Shown here one piece after another: positions 46,268 through 56,402 of a stretch of 64,000 nt of DNA. Under the pieces are notes generated by a model. It saw only the letters and a program-made list of their open reading frames with translations. It ran no database searches and had not been told where the DNA came from. Location: NCBI GenBank assembly GCA_008012115.1, contig SSEB01000009.1:1-64000 (forward strand), read 5' to 3'. Both the position numbers and the translations under genes were made by a program. Each line of letters begins with the position of its first letter. The first letter of the stretch is position 1. The stretch is from Nevskiaceae bacterium. GTDB taxonomy: Bacteria > Pseudomonadota > Gammaproteobacteria > Nevskiales > Nevskiaceae.

Positions 46268-47422
46268 ATGAAAAGAATCGCCGCCCTGCTGCTTCTTGCC
46301 TGCTGCTCCTTCACCGCCGCCGCGCTACCTGTACCGGCGCCGCCGACGGTCGATGCCACCAGCTATGCCCTGCTCGATTTCCAGAGCGGCGAACTGATCG
46401 CCGGCAGCAATCCGGACGCACGCGTCGAGCCGGCCAGCATCACCAAGGTGATGACGGTCTACATCGCCTTCGACGAACTGAAGAAGGGCCGCCTCAAGCT
46501 CGACGACACCGCGCTGGTCAGCGAGAAGGCCTGGCGCCAGGGCATCGACTCCAGCGAATCGCGCATGTTCATCGAGGTCGGCACCCGCGTGAAGATCGAG
46601 GACCTGCTGCGCGGCATCATCATCGCCTCCGGCAACGATGCCAGCGTCGCGCTGTCCGAGCACATCGCCGGCAGCGAGCCGGTGTTCGCCGAGATGATGA
46701 ACCAGTACGCCAAGAAGCTCGGCCTCAACAACACGCACTTCGCCGATGCCAGCGGCCTGCCCAGTCCGGATCACTACACGACTGCGCGCGACCTGACCCT
46801 GCTGGGCCGCGCCCTGATCCGCGATTTCCCGGACATGTACAAGATTTTCGCCGAGCGCAGCTACCAGTACAGCGGTGCCCCCAAGGTCAAGGCCCAGCCC
46901 AACCGCAACGGCCTGCTGGAGAAGGACCCCAGCGTCGATGGCATCAAGACCGGCCACACCAACGCCGCGGGTTACTGCCTGTTGGCCTCCGCGCAGCGCG
47001 ATGGCCGTCGCCTGATCTCGGCGGTGATGGGCGCCAAGACCTGGGCCGGCCGCGAGAGCGCCAGCCTGGAACTGCTCAACTACGGCTTCCGCTTCTACGA
47101 GAACGTGACCCTGTTCGGCGCCACGCAGCCGCTGAGCACGGTGCGCGCCTGGAAGGGCACCGAGGAGCAGCTGCCGCTGGGCGTGCAGCCGGCGCTGACG
47201 CTGATCCTGCCGCGCGGCTCGCGCGACCAGATCCAGTATGTGCCGCAGGTGACCGGCCAAGCGGTGGCGCCGATCAAGGCCGGCCAGCCGTTCGGCACGG
47301 TCACCATCACGCTGGATGGCAAGCCGCTGCGTACCGTGCCGCTGGTGGCGCTCAAGGACATTCCCGAGGGCGGCCTGCTGACGCGCCTGATCGACTCCGC
47401 GCGCATGCTGATCAATCGCTGA
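46268..47422 (+). CDS. dacA: D-alanyl-D-alanine carboxypeptidase (PBP5/6 type)
   Basis: 384 residues from ATG 46268. Signal peptide ends TAAALP. Active-site motifs are SITKVM (SxxK, about 60), SGN ([10 protein letters not shown]) and KTG ([14 protein letters not shown]). A C-terminal beta domain and amphipathic anchor ([15 protein letters not shown]) place it on the periplasmic face of the inner membrane. It trims pentapeptides. It could equally be named dacC; lipB follows as in many proteobacteria. Confidence 0.95.
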   Translation: MKRIAALLLLACCSFTAAALPVPAPPTVDATSYALLDFQSGELIAGSNPDARVEPASITKVMTVYIAFDELKKGRLKLDDTALVSEKAWRQGIDSSESRMFIEVGTRVKIEDLLRGIIIASGNDASVALSEHIAGSEPVFAEMMNQYAKKLGLNNTHFADASGLPSPDHYTTARDLTLLGRALIRDFPDMYKIFAERSYQYSGAPKVKAQPNRNGLLEKDPSVDGIKTGHTNAAGYCLLASAQRDGRRLISAVMGAKTWAGRESASLELLNYGFRFYENVTLFGATQPLSTVRAWKGTEEQLPLGVQPALTLILPRGSRDQIQYVPQVTGQAVAPIKAGQPFGTVTITLDGKPLRTVPLVALKDIPEGGLLTRLIDSARMLINR

Positions 47423-47442
47423 AGGCGGCGGCACAGTCTCCG

Positions 47443-47473
47443 GGCCTCCCCGTCGCACCGCGGCGGGGAGGCC
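47443..47473 (+). terminator. Hairpin between dacA and lipB
   Basis: A 10-bp stem GGCCTCCCCG/CGGGGAGGCC with an 11-base loop, followed by TTA only. It may end dacA transcripts. The right arm contains GGGGAGG, the probable lipB ribosome site nine bases before the TTG start, so the hairpin could also mask lipB translation. Confidence 0.5.
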
Positions 47474-47480
47474 TTACAAT

Positions 47481-48110
47481 TTGCGCATGACCCTTCCGCT
47501 CATCCGCCAGCTTGGCCTGCGGCCCTACGACGAAACCTTCGCGGCGATGCGCGATTTCACGCTGGCGCGCGACGAGCGCACGCCGGATGAAATCTGGTTC
47601 CTGGAACACCCGCCGGTATTCACGCAGGGACAGGCCGGCAAGGCGGAACATCTGCTGATGCCGGGCGGCATTCCGGTGGTGCAGTCGGATCGCGGCGGAC
47701 AGGTCACCTACCACGGCCCCGGACAATCCGTGGTGTATTTCCTGATCGACTTGCAGCGGCGCGGCTATGGCATCCGCAGCCTGGTGACGCGGCTGGAGGA
47801 AGCGATCGTCGCCACGCTGGCGGGTTACGGCATCAACGCGGCGGCGCGGCGCGACGCACCGGGCGTCTACGTCGGCAACGACAAGATCGCGTCGCTGGGC
47901 CTGCGCGTGCGCAACGGCCGCACCTATCACGGTCTCGCGCTCAACATCGACATGGACCTGGAGCCGTTCTCGCGCATCAATCCCTGCGGTTACCAGGGGC
48001 TGCGCATGATCCAGTTGCGCGACCTCGGCGCGCCGACCGAACTGGCGCGCGTCAACGCCGATCTCGAGTGCGCCCTGCTGCGCTCGCTGGGCTATCTCGA
48101 CACGCAGTGA
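47481..48110 (+). CDS. lipB: Lipoyl(octanoyl) transferase LipB
   Basis: 209 residues from TTG 47481; GGGGAGG lies nine bases upstream, while ATG 47487 is further than usual. The LipB signature is [20 protein letters not shown], with the catalytic Cys in [14 protein letters not shown] and the Lys in [11 protein letters not shown]. It transfers octanoate from ACP to lipoyl domains. Confidence 0.95.
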   Translation: MRMTLPLIRQLGLRPYDETFAAMRDFTLARDERTPDEIWFLEHPPVFTQGQAGKAEHLLMPGGIPVVQSDRGGQVTYHGPGQSVVYFLIDLQRRGYGIRSLVTRLEEAIVATLAGYGINAAARRDAPGVYVGNDKIASLGLRVRNGRTYHGLALNIDMDLEPFSRINPCGYQGLRMIQLRDLGAPTELARVNADLECALLRSLGYLDTQ

Positions 48111-48133
48111 GCGTGGCAGGGACGCCGCAAGGC

Positions 48134-48247
48134 CCCACCCGCTGTCGCCGGCAGGTGATCGATGGTTGTTATTTTATATCTTTCAATTTTTATTTTATAT
48201 AATTTTATATAACATTTCCCCAGGGCAATTCCGCGACAGCGGGTGGC
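48134..48247. repeat. 114-bp symmetric intergenic element, copy 6
   Basis: Termini CCCACCCGCT (48134-48143, first base changed) and AGCGGGTGGC (48238-48247). GTTAT and ATAAC are perfect at offsets 35-39 and 76-80. The core is almost pure A/T but its dyad is weak. A CCC-CA-GGG hairpin lies in the right spacer. It begins 23 bases after the lipB stop, in a 340-base gap before mlaF. Confidence 0.8.
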
Positions 48248-48449
48248 GAAAAAAGCGCCGTGCGCCCACTTCCCGTCATGCCGTTCAGCCACCCTGCCGC
48301 TGCCGGATGCAACTCGCCACCGGCGCGGAGGTCAATCCAGTAAACTGCCCGCCAATGAACTTCCGGCATCCGCCACGCATCGAAGGCCGTAACCGCCTTC
48401 TGTCTGCGCGCGACGCCGCAACAAGAATTCCAAGCCTGATCCGCAACCG
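48248..48449. other. Leader region of the mla operon
   Basis: About 200 bases after repeat copy 6 and before mlaF, with no supported gene. It should carry the mla promoter; I see no convincing -35/-10 pair. Confidence 0.4.
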
Positions 48450-49274
48450 ATGACCGTCTCCGAATCCACCACCGATGCCCTGGTGCGCGTGCGCGGCCTG
48501 CACTTCAGCCATGGCCCGCGCGTGATCTACGACGGCGTCGACGTCGACATCGCACGCGGCAAGGTCACCGCCATCATGGGGCCTTCGGGCACCGGCAAGA
48601 CCACGCTGCTGCGCATCATCGGCGGCCAGTGGCGGCCCAACGCCGGCAGCGTGCATTTCGACGGCGTCGATGTCCACGGCCTGCGCCGCGCTCCGCTCTA
48701 CGAACTGCGCAAGCGCATGGGCATGCTGTTTCAGAACGGCGCCCTGCTCACCGACCTGACGGTATTCGAGAACATCGCCTTTCCGATGCGCGAGCACACA
48801 CAGCTGCCGGAGAGCATGATCCGCGACCTGGTGCTGATGAAGCTGGAGGCGGTGGGCCTGCGCGGCGCGCGCGATCTCTACCCCTCGCAACTGTCCGGCG
48901 GCATGAGCCGGCGCGTCGGCCTGGCCCGCGCCATCGCGCTCGACCCGCAGCTGGTGATGTACGACGAGCCCTTCGCCGGCCAGGACCCGATCTCGATGGG
49001 CGTGCTGATGCGCCTGATCCGAAGCCTCAACGACGCGCTGGGCCTCACCTCCATCGTGGTCTCGCACGATGTCGAAGAAGTGCTGTCGATCTCCGACCAG
49101 GCCTACGTCATCGCCGGTGGCAAGGTGCTGGCGCATGGCACGCCGGAAGCGATCCGCAACAGCGGCTCGCCCTACGTCGAACAGTTCCTGCGCGGCCAGC
49201 CGGACGGCCCGGTGGCCTTCCACTACAAGGCCGCCCCCTACGCCCAGGACCTGATGGCGGGGGTGCGCACATGA
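48450..49274 (+). CDS. mlaF: Phospholipid ABC transporter ATP-binding protein MlaF
   Basis: 274 residues. Walker A MGPSGTGKTTLLRII, Q-loop LFQNGALLTDLTVFENIAFP, signature LSGGMSRRVGLARAIA and Walker B LVMYDEPFAGQDPI. These match the MlaF family. It powers lipid transfer between the outer and inner membranes. First gene of mlaFEDCB-mlaA. Confidence 0.95.
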   Translation: MTVSESTTDALVRVRGLHFSHGPRVIYDGVDVDIARGKVTAIMGPSGTGKTTLLRIIGGQWRPNAGSVHFDGVDVHGLRRAPLYELRKRMGMLFQNGALLTDLTVFENIAFPMREHTQLPESMIRDLVLMKLEAVGLRGARDLYPSQLSGGMSRRVGLARAIALDPQLVMYDEPFAGQDPISMGVLMRLIRSLNDALGLTSIVVSHDVEEVLSISDQAYVIAGGKVLAHGTPEAIRNSGSPYVEQFLRGQPDGPVAFHYKAAPYAQDLMAGVRT

Positions 49275-49377
49275 CACGGTGCCGTAAGCGCGAAGCGCGA
49301 GCGCGGGTGCGGGAATGCGCGCCGCGCGCCGACCAGCGCAGCCCTTCCTGGCTGCTGAAAACTCCGGAGGCGTGCGC

Positions 49378-50145
49378 ATGAACGGCGTCTGGACCGTCCT
49401 CAGCGGCATGCTGCAGGGACTGGGCCGCGCCCAGTTCTTCCTCGTTTCGATTCTCGGCGCGATCCCGGCGGCGCTGCTGCGGCCGCGCCTGCTGGCACAG
49501 CAGGTCTACGCCGTCGGCGTGATGTCGCTGATCATCATCGTCATCTCCGGCTCCTTCGTCGGCATGGTGCTGGCGCTGCAGGGCTATCGCACGCTGGTGG
49601 ACTTCGGCGCCGCTGAATCCCTCGGCGTGTTCGTCGCCATCGTCATCGTGCGCGAGCTGGGCCCGGTGGTGACGGCGCTGCTGTTCGCGGGCCGCGCCGG
49701 CTCGGCGCTGGCCGCGGAAATCGGCCTGATGCGCGCCACCGACCAGCTCTCCGGCATGGAAATGATGGCGGTCGATCCGATCAAGCGGGTGATCGCGCCG
49801 CGCTTCCTCGCCGGCGTCATCGCCATGCCGCTGCTGGCGATGATCTTCGCGCTGATGGCCATCGGCGTGGCCGGCGGCCACGCCGTGGGCGTCGATCTGC
49901 TGGGCGTCGACGACGGCGCCTACTGGTCGCAGATCCACGCCAAGCTGCACTGGGACGACATTCGCGACAGCCTGATCAAGAGCGTCGTGTTCGGCGCCGC
50001 CGTGAGCTGGATCGCGGTGTACCAGGGCTATCACGCGGCGCCGACCTCCGAAGGCGTCTCGCGCGCCACAACCTCCACCGTGGTGGTGTCGTCGCTCGCG
50101 ATTCTCGCGCTCGACTTCATTCTCACCGCATTCATGTTCCGTTAA
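49378..50145 (+). CDS. mlaE: Phospholipid ABC transporter permease MlaE
   Basis: 255 residues from ATG 49378, with GGAGG seven bases upstream; a longer in-frame start at 49315 is less likely. Five membrane helices; conserved block VRELGPVVTALLFAGRAGSA and MRATDQLSGMEMMAVDPIKR. A 103-base gap separates it from mlaF. It forms the membrane core of the Mla transporter. Confidence 0.95.
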   Translation: MNGVWTVLSGMLQGLGRAQFFLVSILGAIPAALLRPRLLAQQVYAVGVMSLIIIVISGSFVGMVLALQGYRTLVDFGAAESLGVFVAIVIVRELGPVVTALLFAGRAGSALAAEIGLMRATDQLSGMEMMAVDPIKRVIAPRFLAGVIAMPLLAMIFALMAIGVAGGHAVGVDLLGVDDGAYWSQIHAKLHWDDIRDSLIKSVVFGAAVSWIAVYQGYHAAPTSEGVSRATTSTVVVSSLAILALDFILTAFMFR

Positions 50146-50161
50146 GGGCAGGCAGGACAAC

Positions 50162-50644
50162 ATGCCATCAAGAACTCTGGAAATCCTCGTTGGATTCTTC
50201 GTATGCCTGGGCCTCGCCGCCGTGTTCATCCTGACCTTCCGCGTCGCCGGGCTCAACGGCGTCGAGGGCGGTCATGGCTACACGGTCACGGCCAGCTTCG
50301 ACAACATCGGGGGGCTGAAGCCGGGCGCCGCGGTGACGCTGGCCGGCGTCAAGGTCGGCCGGGTGCGCAACATCGGCATCGATCCCTCGAACTTCGAGGC
50401 GCTGGTGACCATGGAGATTTCCGACCACTACAACAACATCCCGGCGGACAGCATCGGCAAGATCCTGACCGCGGGCCTGCTGGGCGAGCAGTACATCAGC
50501 CTCGATGTCGGCGGCGCCGATGCCTCGCTGAAGGAAGGCTCCAAGCTCAAGTTCACGCAATCGGCCCTGGTACTGGAAAACATCGTCGGGCAGTTCCTGG
50601 CCTCACAGACTTCGAAAACGCCTGACAAGGAGAAGCAGCCGTGA
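50162..50644 (+). CDS. mlaD: Mla periplasmic MCE-domain protein MlaD
   Basis: 160 residues. One N-terminal membrane anchor (ILVGFFVCLGLAAVFILTF) and one MCE domain (YTVTASFDNIGGLKPGAAVT ... GVKVGRVRNIGID). The hexameric ring conducts lipid between MlaC and MlaFE. The ATG follows mlaE by 16 bases. Confidence 0.95.
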   Translation: MPSRTLEILVGFFVCLGLAAVFILTFRVAGLNGVEGGHGYTVTASFDNIGGLKPGAAVTLAGVKVGRVRNIGIDPSNFEALVTMEISDHYNNIPADSIGKILTAGLLGEQYISLDVGGADASLKEGSKLKFTQSALVLENIVGQFLASQTSKTPDKEKQP

Positions 50645-51273
50645 TCAAGAAATGCCTCATGTTCCTGTGCGCCGCCCTGCTCGCCGTGCAGGCGCAGGCC
50701 AACGCGCCCAAGCCGCCTGACCAGGTGATCCAGGACGCGACCTCCAACCTGCAGAACCTGCTGCGCGAGCATCACGACGAATACAAGGCCAACAACGCCT
50801 TGTTCCAGAAGGTCGTGAACGATGCCGTGGTGCCGCACTTCGACCTGCCGCAGATCGCGCAGCTGGTGCTGGGCCGCAACTGGCGCAACGCCACGCCGGA
50901 TCAGCGCACGCGCTTCCAGAACGCGTTCAAGAACATGTTGATCAACGCCTACGCCAGCGCCCTGCTCGAGTACTACGACTCGGTCACGGTCGAGTGGAAG
51001 CCGCTGCGCATGCCCGCCAACGCCACCGACGTCACCGTCAACTCGCTGCTCAAGCGTCCGGGCAAGCAGCCGGTGGCCATCGGCTTCGCGATGTCGCTGG
51101 TCGACAACGACTGGAAGATCTACGACATCACCATTCTCGACGTGTCGCTGGTCACCAGCTACCGCGACCAGTTTGGCGCCGAGATCAAGAAGAACGGCCT
51201 GGAAAACACCATCCAGGGCATCGAGTCTGGAAAACTCGGCGTCAAGCCCGAGGTGAAGACCGGTGGCGGCTGA
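50641..51273 (+). CDS. mlaC: Mla periplasmic phospholipid-binding protein MlaC
   Basis: 210 residues. Signal peptide (MFLCAALLAVQAQA) and the Tol-toluene tolerance/MlaC fold, including VVNDAVVPHFDLPQIAQLVL and NATPDQRTRFQNAFKNMLIN. It ferries phospholipid between MlaA and MlaD. Its start overlaps the mlaD stop by four bases. Confidence 0.93.
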   Translation: MIKKCLMFLCAALLAVQAQANAPKPPDQVIQDATSNLQNLLREHHDEYKANNALFQKVVNDAVVPHFDLPQIAQLVLGRNWRNATPDQRTRFQNAFKNMLINAYASALLEYYDSVTVEWKPLRMPANATDVTVNSLLKRPGKQPVAIGFAMSLVDNDWKIYDITILDVSLVTSYRDQFGAEIKKNGLENTIQGIESGKLGVKPEVKTGGG

Positions 51274-51526
51274 CGCGCGGCTGTCCGGCGAACTGAACCT
51301 CGCCGCAATGCCGCGCCTGCTGGCGCAGGCTGACGCACTGGTCGCCGGTGGCCAGCTCGATCTTGGCGCCGTCACCCGCGTCGACAGTGCCGGCGCGGCG
51401 CTGCTGCTGGAACTCAGCCGCCGGGCGCGGGCGCGCGGCATTCCGCTTAAAATAAGCGGCGCCAATGCCCAGGTCCGCAGCCTGATCGAGTTCTTCTCGT
51501 TGCAAGAGGTGCTGGCGCTGAGCTAA
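51263..51526 (+). CDS. mlaB: STAS-domain protein MlaB
   Basis: 87 residues, GTG start inside the mlaC 3' end. Small STAS fold with LDLGAVTRVDSAGAALLLEL, where the Thr/Ser near VDSAG corresponds to the functionally important MlaB position. It binds MlaF and activates the transporter. Confidence 0.9.
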   Translation: MAADARLSGELNLAAMPRLLAQADALVAGGQLDLGAVTRVDSAGAALLLELSRRARARGIPLKISGANAQVRSLIEFFSLQEVLALS

Positions 51527-51537
51527 CGGGGAATTCC

Positions 51538-52278
51538 ATGCCGAAGTTGTCGAAGCGCCTTGCGCTCGTGCTGTCCTGCCTTGCCCTTGGCGCCTGCGCG
51601 CACAGCCCGGTCAGCGACCCCAGCGACCCGCTGGAGCCGGTCAACCGTGTCATGTTCTCCTTCAACGAGAAGCTGGACCATTACGTCGCCAAACCGGCGG
51701 CCCAGGGCTACAACGCGGCGCTGCCGGAAGAATTCCGCACCGGCCTGCACAACTTCTTCACCAACCTGACCTACCCCACGGTCATCGTCAACGACGCCTT
51801 GCAGGGCAAGCTCAAGCAGAGCGGCCTGGATACCACGCGCTTCCTGATGAACACCGTGATCGGGCTGGGGGGCTTCCTCGATCCGGCGACGATGGTGGGT
51901 CTCGAACGCAACGATGAGGACTTCGGCCAGACCCTCGGCGTCTGGGGCGTGGGCCAGGGCTGGTACCTGATGCTGCCGCTGCTGGGACCCAGCACCAACC
52001 GCGACCTCGTCGGCCGCGTTGGCAGCGCCGTCACCAATCCGCTGACCTACACCACCAGCGAGATCAGCATTCCGACCGAAGGTGTCAGCATCGTCGATAC
52101 CCGCGCGCAGTTGCTCGGCTCGGAGGGCATTCTCGACCAGCAGCTCGACCGCTACATCTTCGTGCGCAGCGCCTACCTGCAGCACCGCCAGAGCCTGGTC
52201 TACGACGGCAATCCGCCACGCGAAAAGCTCGACTTCGGCGACGACGACGATACGGCGCCGACGCCGCCGTCGAAGTAA
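51538..52278 (+). CDS. mlaA: Outer-membrane lipoprotein MlaA (VacJ)
   Basis: 246 residues. Lipobox LALGAC and the VacJ signature DPLEPVNRVMFSFNEKLDHY, then GLGGFLDPATMVGLERNDED and GWYLMLPLLGPSTNRD. It removes misplaced phospholipids from the outer leaflet. It is joined to the end of mlaFEDCB here, whereas E. coli keeps it elsewhere. The stop is 18 bases from convergent purL. Confidence 0.95.
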   Translation: MPKLSKRLALVLSCLALGACAHSPVSDPSDPLEPVNRVMFSFNEKLDHYVAKPAAQGYNAALPEEFRTGLHNFFTNLTYPTVIVNDALQGKLKQSGLDTTRFLMNTVIGLGGFLDPATMVGLERNDEDFGQTLGVWGVGQGWYLMLPLLGPSTNRDLVGRVGSAVTNPLTYTTSEISIPTEGVSIVDTRAQLLGSEGILDQQLDRYIFVRSAYLQHRQSLVYDGNPPREKLDFGDDDDTAPTPPSK

Positions 52279-52296
52279 TGCCCAGGCGGCTGGCGT

Positions 52297-55200
52297 TCAG
52301 CCCACCCAGCGTCGCGCATTGCGGAACATCTGCATCCACGGCGTGAACGCGCCGTTGGCTGCCGGCCACCAGCTGCCCGAGGTTCCCGTGATGGTTCTTT
52401 CAGGGTGCGGCATCATGATGGTCACGCGGCCATCGTCGTTGCAGATGCCGGTGATGCCCGCCGGCGAACCGTTGGGATTCTGCGGATAGCTCTCGGCGAC
52501 GTTGCCGCGATTGTCGATGTAGGCCAGGCCGACCTGCGCGCCGTCGAGCATCGTGTCGAGATCGTTGCCGCCGGCGAACACCGCGCGGCCCTCGCCGTGC
52601 GCCACCGCGATCGGCAGGCGCGAGCCTTCCATGCCGGACAGGAACAGGGACTTCGACTCCAGCACCTCCACCATCGTCCAGCGCGCCTCGAACTGCTCCG
52701 AGCGGTTGCGGCGGAACGCCGGCCAGTGCTGCGCGCCGGGCACGATGTCCTTGAGCGCCGCGAACATCTGGCAACCGTTGCAGACGCCGAGCGCGAACTT
52801 GCTGCGGTCGGCAAGGAAGGCCTGAAACCCGTCCCGCGCACGCGCGTTGAACAGGATGGTCTTGGCCCAACCCTGCCCGGCGCCGAGCACATCGCCGTAG
52901 GAGAAGCCGCCGCAGGCGACCAGGCCCGCGAAGTCGGCGAGCTGGACGCGGCCTTCGAGCACGTCGGTCATGTGCACGTCCACCGACTCGAAGCCGGCGG
53001 CGTGGAAGGCCCAGGCCATTTCGGTCTGGCCGTTGACCCCCTGCTCGCGCAGAATGGCGACGCGCGGACGGTGCTTGAGCACCGCGGGCACGGCGTTTGG
53101 ATCAAAGGTCAGATGCAGCGACAGACCCGGATCGTCCTTGGCGCCCACGCTGTCGAATTCCTCGCGCGCGCATTCGGGATCGTCGCGCAGGGCGGCCATG
53201 CGATAGCTGGTCTCGGTCCAGATCTTGTGCAACGTTTCGCGCGCGGCCCCGTAGATTTCGCGGCCGTTCTGCGTGAAACGCACGCGGTCGTCCACGGCCA
53301 GCGTGCCGAGATCGTGCGCCATCAGCCCGGCGCCCCCGAGCTGTGCGAGCGCCGCCGTTGCATCGGCGGCGCGCACCTGCAGCACCATGCCCAGTTCTTC
53401 GTTGAACAGCGCGGCGAGGGCGTCGCTGCCCAGCGCGTCGAGGCTGATGTCGAGACCCGCATGGCCGGCGAAGGCCATCTCGCACAGCGTGGCGAACAGG
53501 CCGCCATCCGAGCGGTCGTGATAGGCCAGCACGCGGCCGGCCGCGTTGAGCGATTGCACGGCCGCGAACGCCGACTGGAGCTGCGCGGGCCGGTCGAGGT
53601 CGGGTGGCACGTCGCCGACCTGCGTGTAGACCTGCGCCAGCGCGGAACCACCGAGACGGTTCCTGCCGTTGCCGAGATCGATCAGCAGCAGGCGCGTGTC
53701 GCCGGCATCGGTGCGCAGCTGCGGCGTCAGGCTCCTGCACACGTCGGCCACCGGCGCGAAGGCGGAAATCACCACCGACAGCGGCGCGATCTGCGTGCGC
53801 GTCTCGCCGTCCTGCTGCCACACGCTCTTCATCGACAGCGAATCCTTGCCGACCGGAATCGCGATGCCGAGCTGCGGACACAGTTCCGCGCCGACGGTCT
53901 TCACCGTATCGAACAGCCGCGCGTCCTCGTCGCCCTGGCCGCAGGCCGCCATCCAGTTGGCCGACAGGCGCACGTCGGACAACTTCGCGATGTTCGCGGC
54001 GGCGATGTTGGTGATCGCCTCGCCCACGGCCATGCGGCCCGAGGCCGGCGCGTCGAGCAGCGCCACCAGCGGACGCTCGCCCATGCTCATCGCCTCGCCG
54101 GTGGTGGCGCCGAAAGCCGTGGCGGTGACGGCGCAATCGGCCACCGGCACCTGCCACGGGCCGACGAACTGGTCGCGCACCGTCAAGCCGCCGACCGTGC
54201 GGTCGCCGATGGTGATCAGGAAGTTCTTCGAGGCGACGCCGGGCAGGCGCAGCACGCGCTCGGCCGCTTCGGCGAGCTTGATTTTCGACGTGTCCAGCGC
54301 GGGAAACTTTGTTGCCGTCCGCGTCGTGCTGCGCTGCATGCGCGGCGGCTTGCCGAGCAGCACCGGCATCGGCATGTCGACCGGCCGGTTGCCGTCGAGC
54401 GTGTCTTCGACGATCAGCTGGCGCTCGACCGTCGCGGTGCCGACCACGGCGTAGGGGCAGCGCTCGCGCGCGCAGGCGGCTTCGAGCAGCGGCAGACATT
54501 CCGGCGCGATCGCGAGCACGTAGCGCTCCTGCGATTCGTTGCACCAGATTTCCATCGGCGACAGCGCCGGATCAGCGCTCAGCACGTCGCGCAGCTTGAA
54601 GCGGCCGCCGCGGTCGTCCGCGTGAACCAGTTCCGGCAGCGCGTTGGAGATGCCGCCGGCGCCGACGTCGTGAATCGACAGGATCGGATTCTGCTCGCCC
54701 AGCGCCCAGCAGGCATCCACCACTTCCTGGCAGCGGCGCTCCAGTTCCGGATTGGCGCGCTGCACCGAGGCGAAATCGAGATCGGCATGCTGCGCGCCGG
54801 TCGCCATCGACGAACCGGCGGCGCCGCCGAGGCCGATCAGCATCGCCGGTCCGCCGAGCACGACCAGCTTGGCGCCCTCGGTCACCGCGTGCTTCTCGAC
54901 GTGCTGCGTGCGGATGTTGCCGTAGCCGCCGGCGATCATGATCGGCTTGTGATAGCCGCGATTTCTTCCATCCGGCGCGATCAGCTCCAGCGTACGGAAA
55001 TAGCCGTTGAGATTCGGGCGGCCGAATTCGTTGTTGTAGGCGGCGGCGCCAATGGGACCGTCGAGCATGATCTGCAAGGCGCTGGCGACGCGCGGCGGCT
55101 TGCCCAAATCCGGTTCCCAGGGCCGCTCAAAGCCGGGAATGCGGAGGTTCGACACCGTGAAGCCGCAGAGTCCGGCCTTGGGGCGCGAACCGCGGCCGGT

Positions 55201-56136
55201 CGCGGCTTCGTCGCGAATCTCGCCACCCGCGCCGGTGGCGGCGCCCGGATGCGGCGAGATGCCGGTCGGGTGATTGTGCGTCTCCACCTTCATCAGGATA
55301 TCGACGCGCTCGTCGTGGCCGCGCCAGACGTGATCGGGATCGCGGAAGAAGCGCGTGGCCTCGTGCCCTTCGATCACCGAGGAATTGTCGGAGTACGCCG
55401 ACAGCACGCCCGCAGGGCTGGCCTTGTACGACTCCTTGATCATCTGGAACAGCGACAGCGGCTGCACCGCGCCGTCCACGGTGAACTCGGCGTTGAAGAT
55501 CTTGTGGCGGCAGTGCTCGCTGTTGACCTGCGCGAACATCATCAGCTCGGCATCGGTCGGGTTCTTGCCGGCCTTGGCATAGTGATCCGCGAGATAGCGC
55601 ATCTCCTCGGCGGACAGCGCCAGGCCCCAGTCCTTGTTGGCGGCTTCGAGCGCAGCGACGCCACCGGTCAGCACATCCACCGTGCGCAGCTTGCGGCGCG
55701 GCTGCGCGTCGAACACGTGGCGCAGCGCGGAGTCGTTGGCCAACACCGATTCCATCATCGGGTCGTGCAACTCGGCGTAAGCCGCGGCCGGCAGCTCGCG
55801 AATACCCGTAAACAGATACGCACGGCCACGCTCGATGCGCTGCACACCGTGCAATCCGCAGACGCGGGCGATGTCGGTGGCCTTGCTGCACCAGGGCGAG
55901 GTGGTGCCGACGCGCGGCACCACGTACAAGGTCAGATCGGCCTTCGGCAACTGCGCCGGTCCGTCGCCGAGCAGGCGGCGCAGGTCGCTTTCGGCGATGC
56001 CCTCCGCATCGACCAGGAAGAATTCGACGGCGCGGACATCGGTCAGTCCCGGCGCCTGCGGCCGCAGCGCGTCGAGCAGGCGAGCGACACGGAAGGCCGA
56101 GAGACACTCAGCGCCGGGGAGTACGGACAGGGACAT
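52297..56136 (-). CDS. purL: Phosphoribosylformylglycinamidine synthase
   Basis: 1279 residues from ATG 56136, the long single-chain gammaproteobacterial form. It has an N-terminal PurS-like part, the FGAM synthetase domain (LMKVETHNHPTGISPHPGAA), and a C-terminal glutamine amidotransferase with the nucleophile Cys in LGVCNGCQMF. The C-terminal His/Glu occur in MMPHPERTITG. It makes FGAM in purine synthesis. Confidence 0.98.
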   Translation of the reverse strand: MSLSVLPGAECLSAFRVARLLDALRPQAPGLTDVRAVEFFLVDAEGIAESDLRRLLGDGPAQLPKADLTLYVVPRVGTTSPWCSKATDIARVCGLHGVQRIERGRAYLFTGIRELPAAAYAELHDPMMESVLANDSALRHVFDAQPRRKLRTVDVLTGGVAALEAANKDWGLALSAEEMRYLADHYAKAGKNPTDAELMMFAQVNSEHCRHKIFNAEFTVDGAVQPLSLFQMIKESYKASPAGVLSAYSDNSSVIEGHEATRFFRDPDHVWRGHDERVDILMKVETHNHPTGISPHPGAATGAGGEIRDEAATGRGSRPKAGLCGFTVSNLRIPGFERPWEPDLGKPPRVASALQIMLDGPIGAAAYNNEFGRPNLNGYFRTLELIAPDGRNRGYHKPIMIAGGYGNIRTQHVEKHAVTEGAKLVVLGGPAMLIGLGGAAGSSMATGAQHADLDFASVQRANPELERRCQEVVDACWALGEQNPILSIHDVGAGGISNALPELVHADDRGGRFKLRDVLSADPALSPMEIWCNESQERYVLAIAPECLPLLEAACARERCPYAVVGTATVERQLIVEDTLDGNRPVDMPMPVLLGKPPRMQRSTTRTATKFPALDTSKIKLAEAAERVLRLPGVASKNFLITIGDRTVGGLTVRDQFVGPWQVPVADCAVTATAFGATTGEAMSMGERPLVALLDAPASGRMAVGEAITNIAAANIAKLSDVRLSANWMAACGQGDEDARLFDTVKTVGAELCPQLGIAIPVGKDSLSMKSVWQQDGETRTQIAPLSVVISAFAPVADVCRSLTPQLRTDAGDTRLLLIDLGNGRNRLGGSALAQVYTQVGDVPPDLDRPAQLQSAFAAVQSLNAAGRVLAYHDRSDGGLFATLCEMAFAGHAGLDISLDALGSDALAALFNEELGMVLQVRAADATAALAQLGGAGLMAHDLGTLAVDDRVRFTQNGREIYGAARETLHKIWTETSYRMAALRDDPECAREEFDSVGAKDDPGLSLHLTFDPNAVPAVLKHRPRVAILREQGVNGQTEMAWAFHAAGFESVDVHMTDVLEGRVQLADFAGLVACGGFSYGDVLGAGQGWAKTILFNARARDGFQAFLADRSKFALGVCNGCQMFAALKDIVPGAQHWPAFRRNRSEQFEARWTMVEVLESKSLFLSGMEGSRLPIAVAHGEGRAVFAGGNDLDTMLDGAQVGLAYIDNRGNVAESYPQNPNGSPAGITGICNDDGRVTIMMPHPERTITGTSGSWWPAANGAFTPWMQMFRNARRWVG

Positions 56137-56226
56137 TGCGAGCCTTTGAAGTCGGCGCCCGTCAGCCACGGGCGGGAAGCGGCCGCTATTTTCTCATTTT
56201 TCCGGTCGGTTTTCGGCTGTCGCAGC

Positions 56227-56340
56227 GCCACCCGCTGTCCCGGTTTTCCCATGGGAAATTGTTTATTTTTATATTATGTTTTTAAAAACATTAAATATTT
56301 TATAACAAACTCGAAGGCGATCTCGCACCGAGCGGGTGGC
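56227..56340. repeat. 114-bp symmetric intergenic element, copy 7
   Basis: Perfect terminal repeats GCCACCCGCT (56227-56236) and AGCGGGTGGC (56331-56340). Offset 35-39 reads GTTTA and 76-80 ATAAC. The core ATGTTTTTAAAAACAT (56276-56291) is a perfect 16-base dyad centred at 57.5. A second palindrome, TTTCCCATGGGAAA, lies in the left spacer. It lies between the purL start and the yheT-like stop, 62 bases from the latter. Confidence 0.85.
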
Positions 56341-56402
56341 GTTTCGAGGACGCCACGATGCCGCGTCATGCCGCCGCGCGACGGCGTCGCAGCGGCGCGG
56401 AC

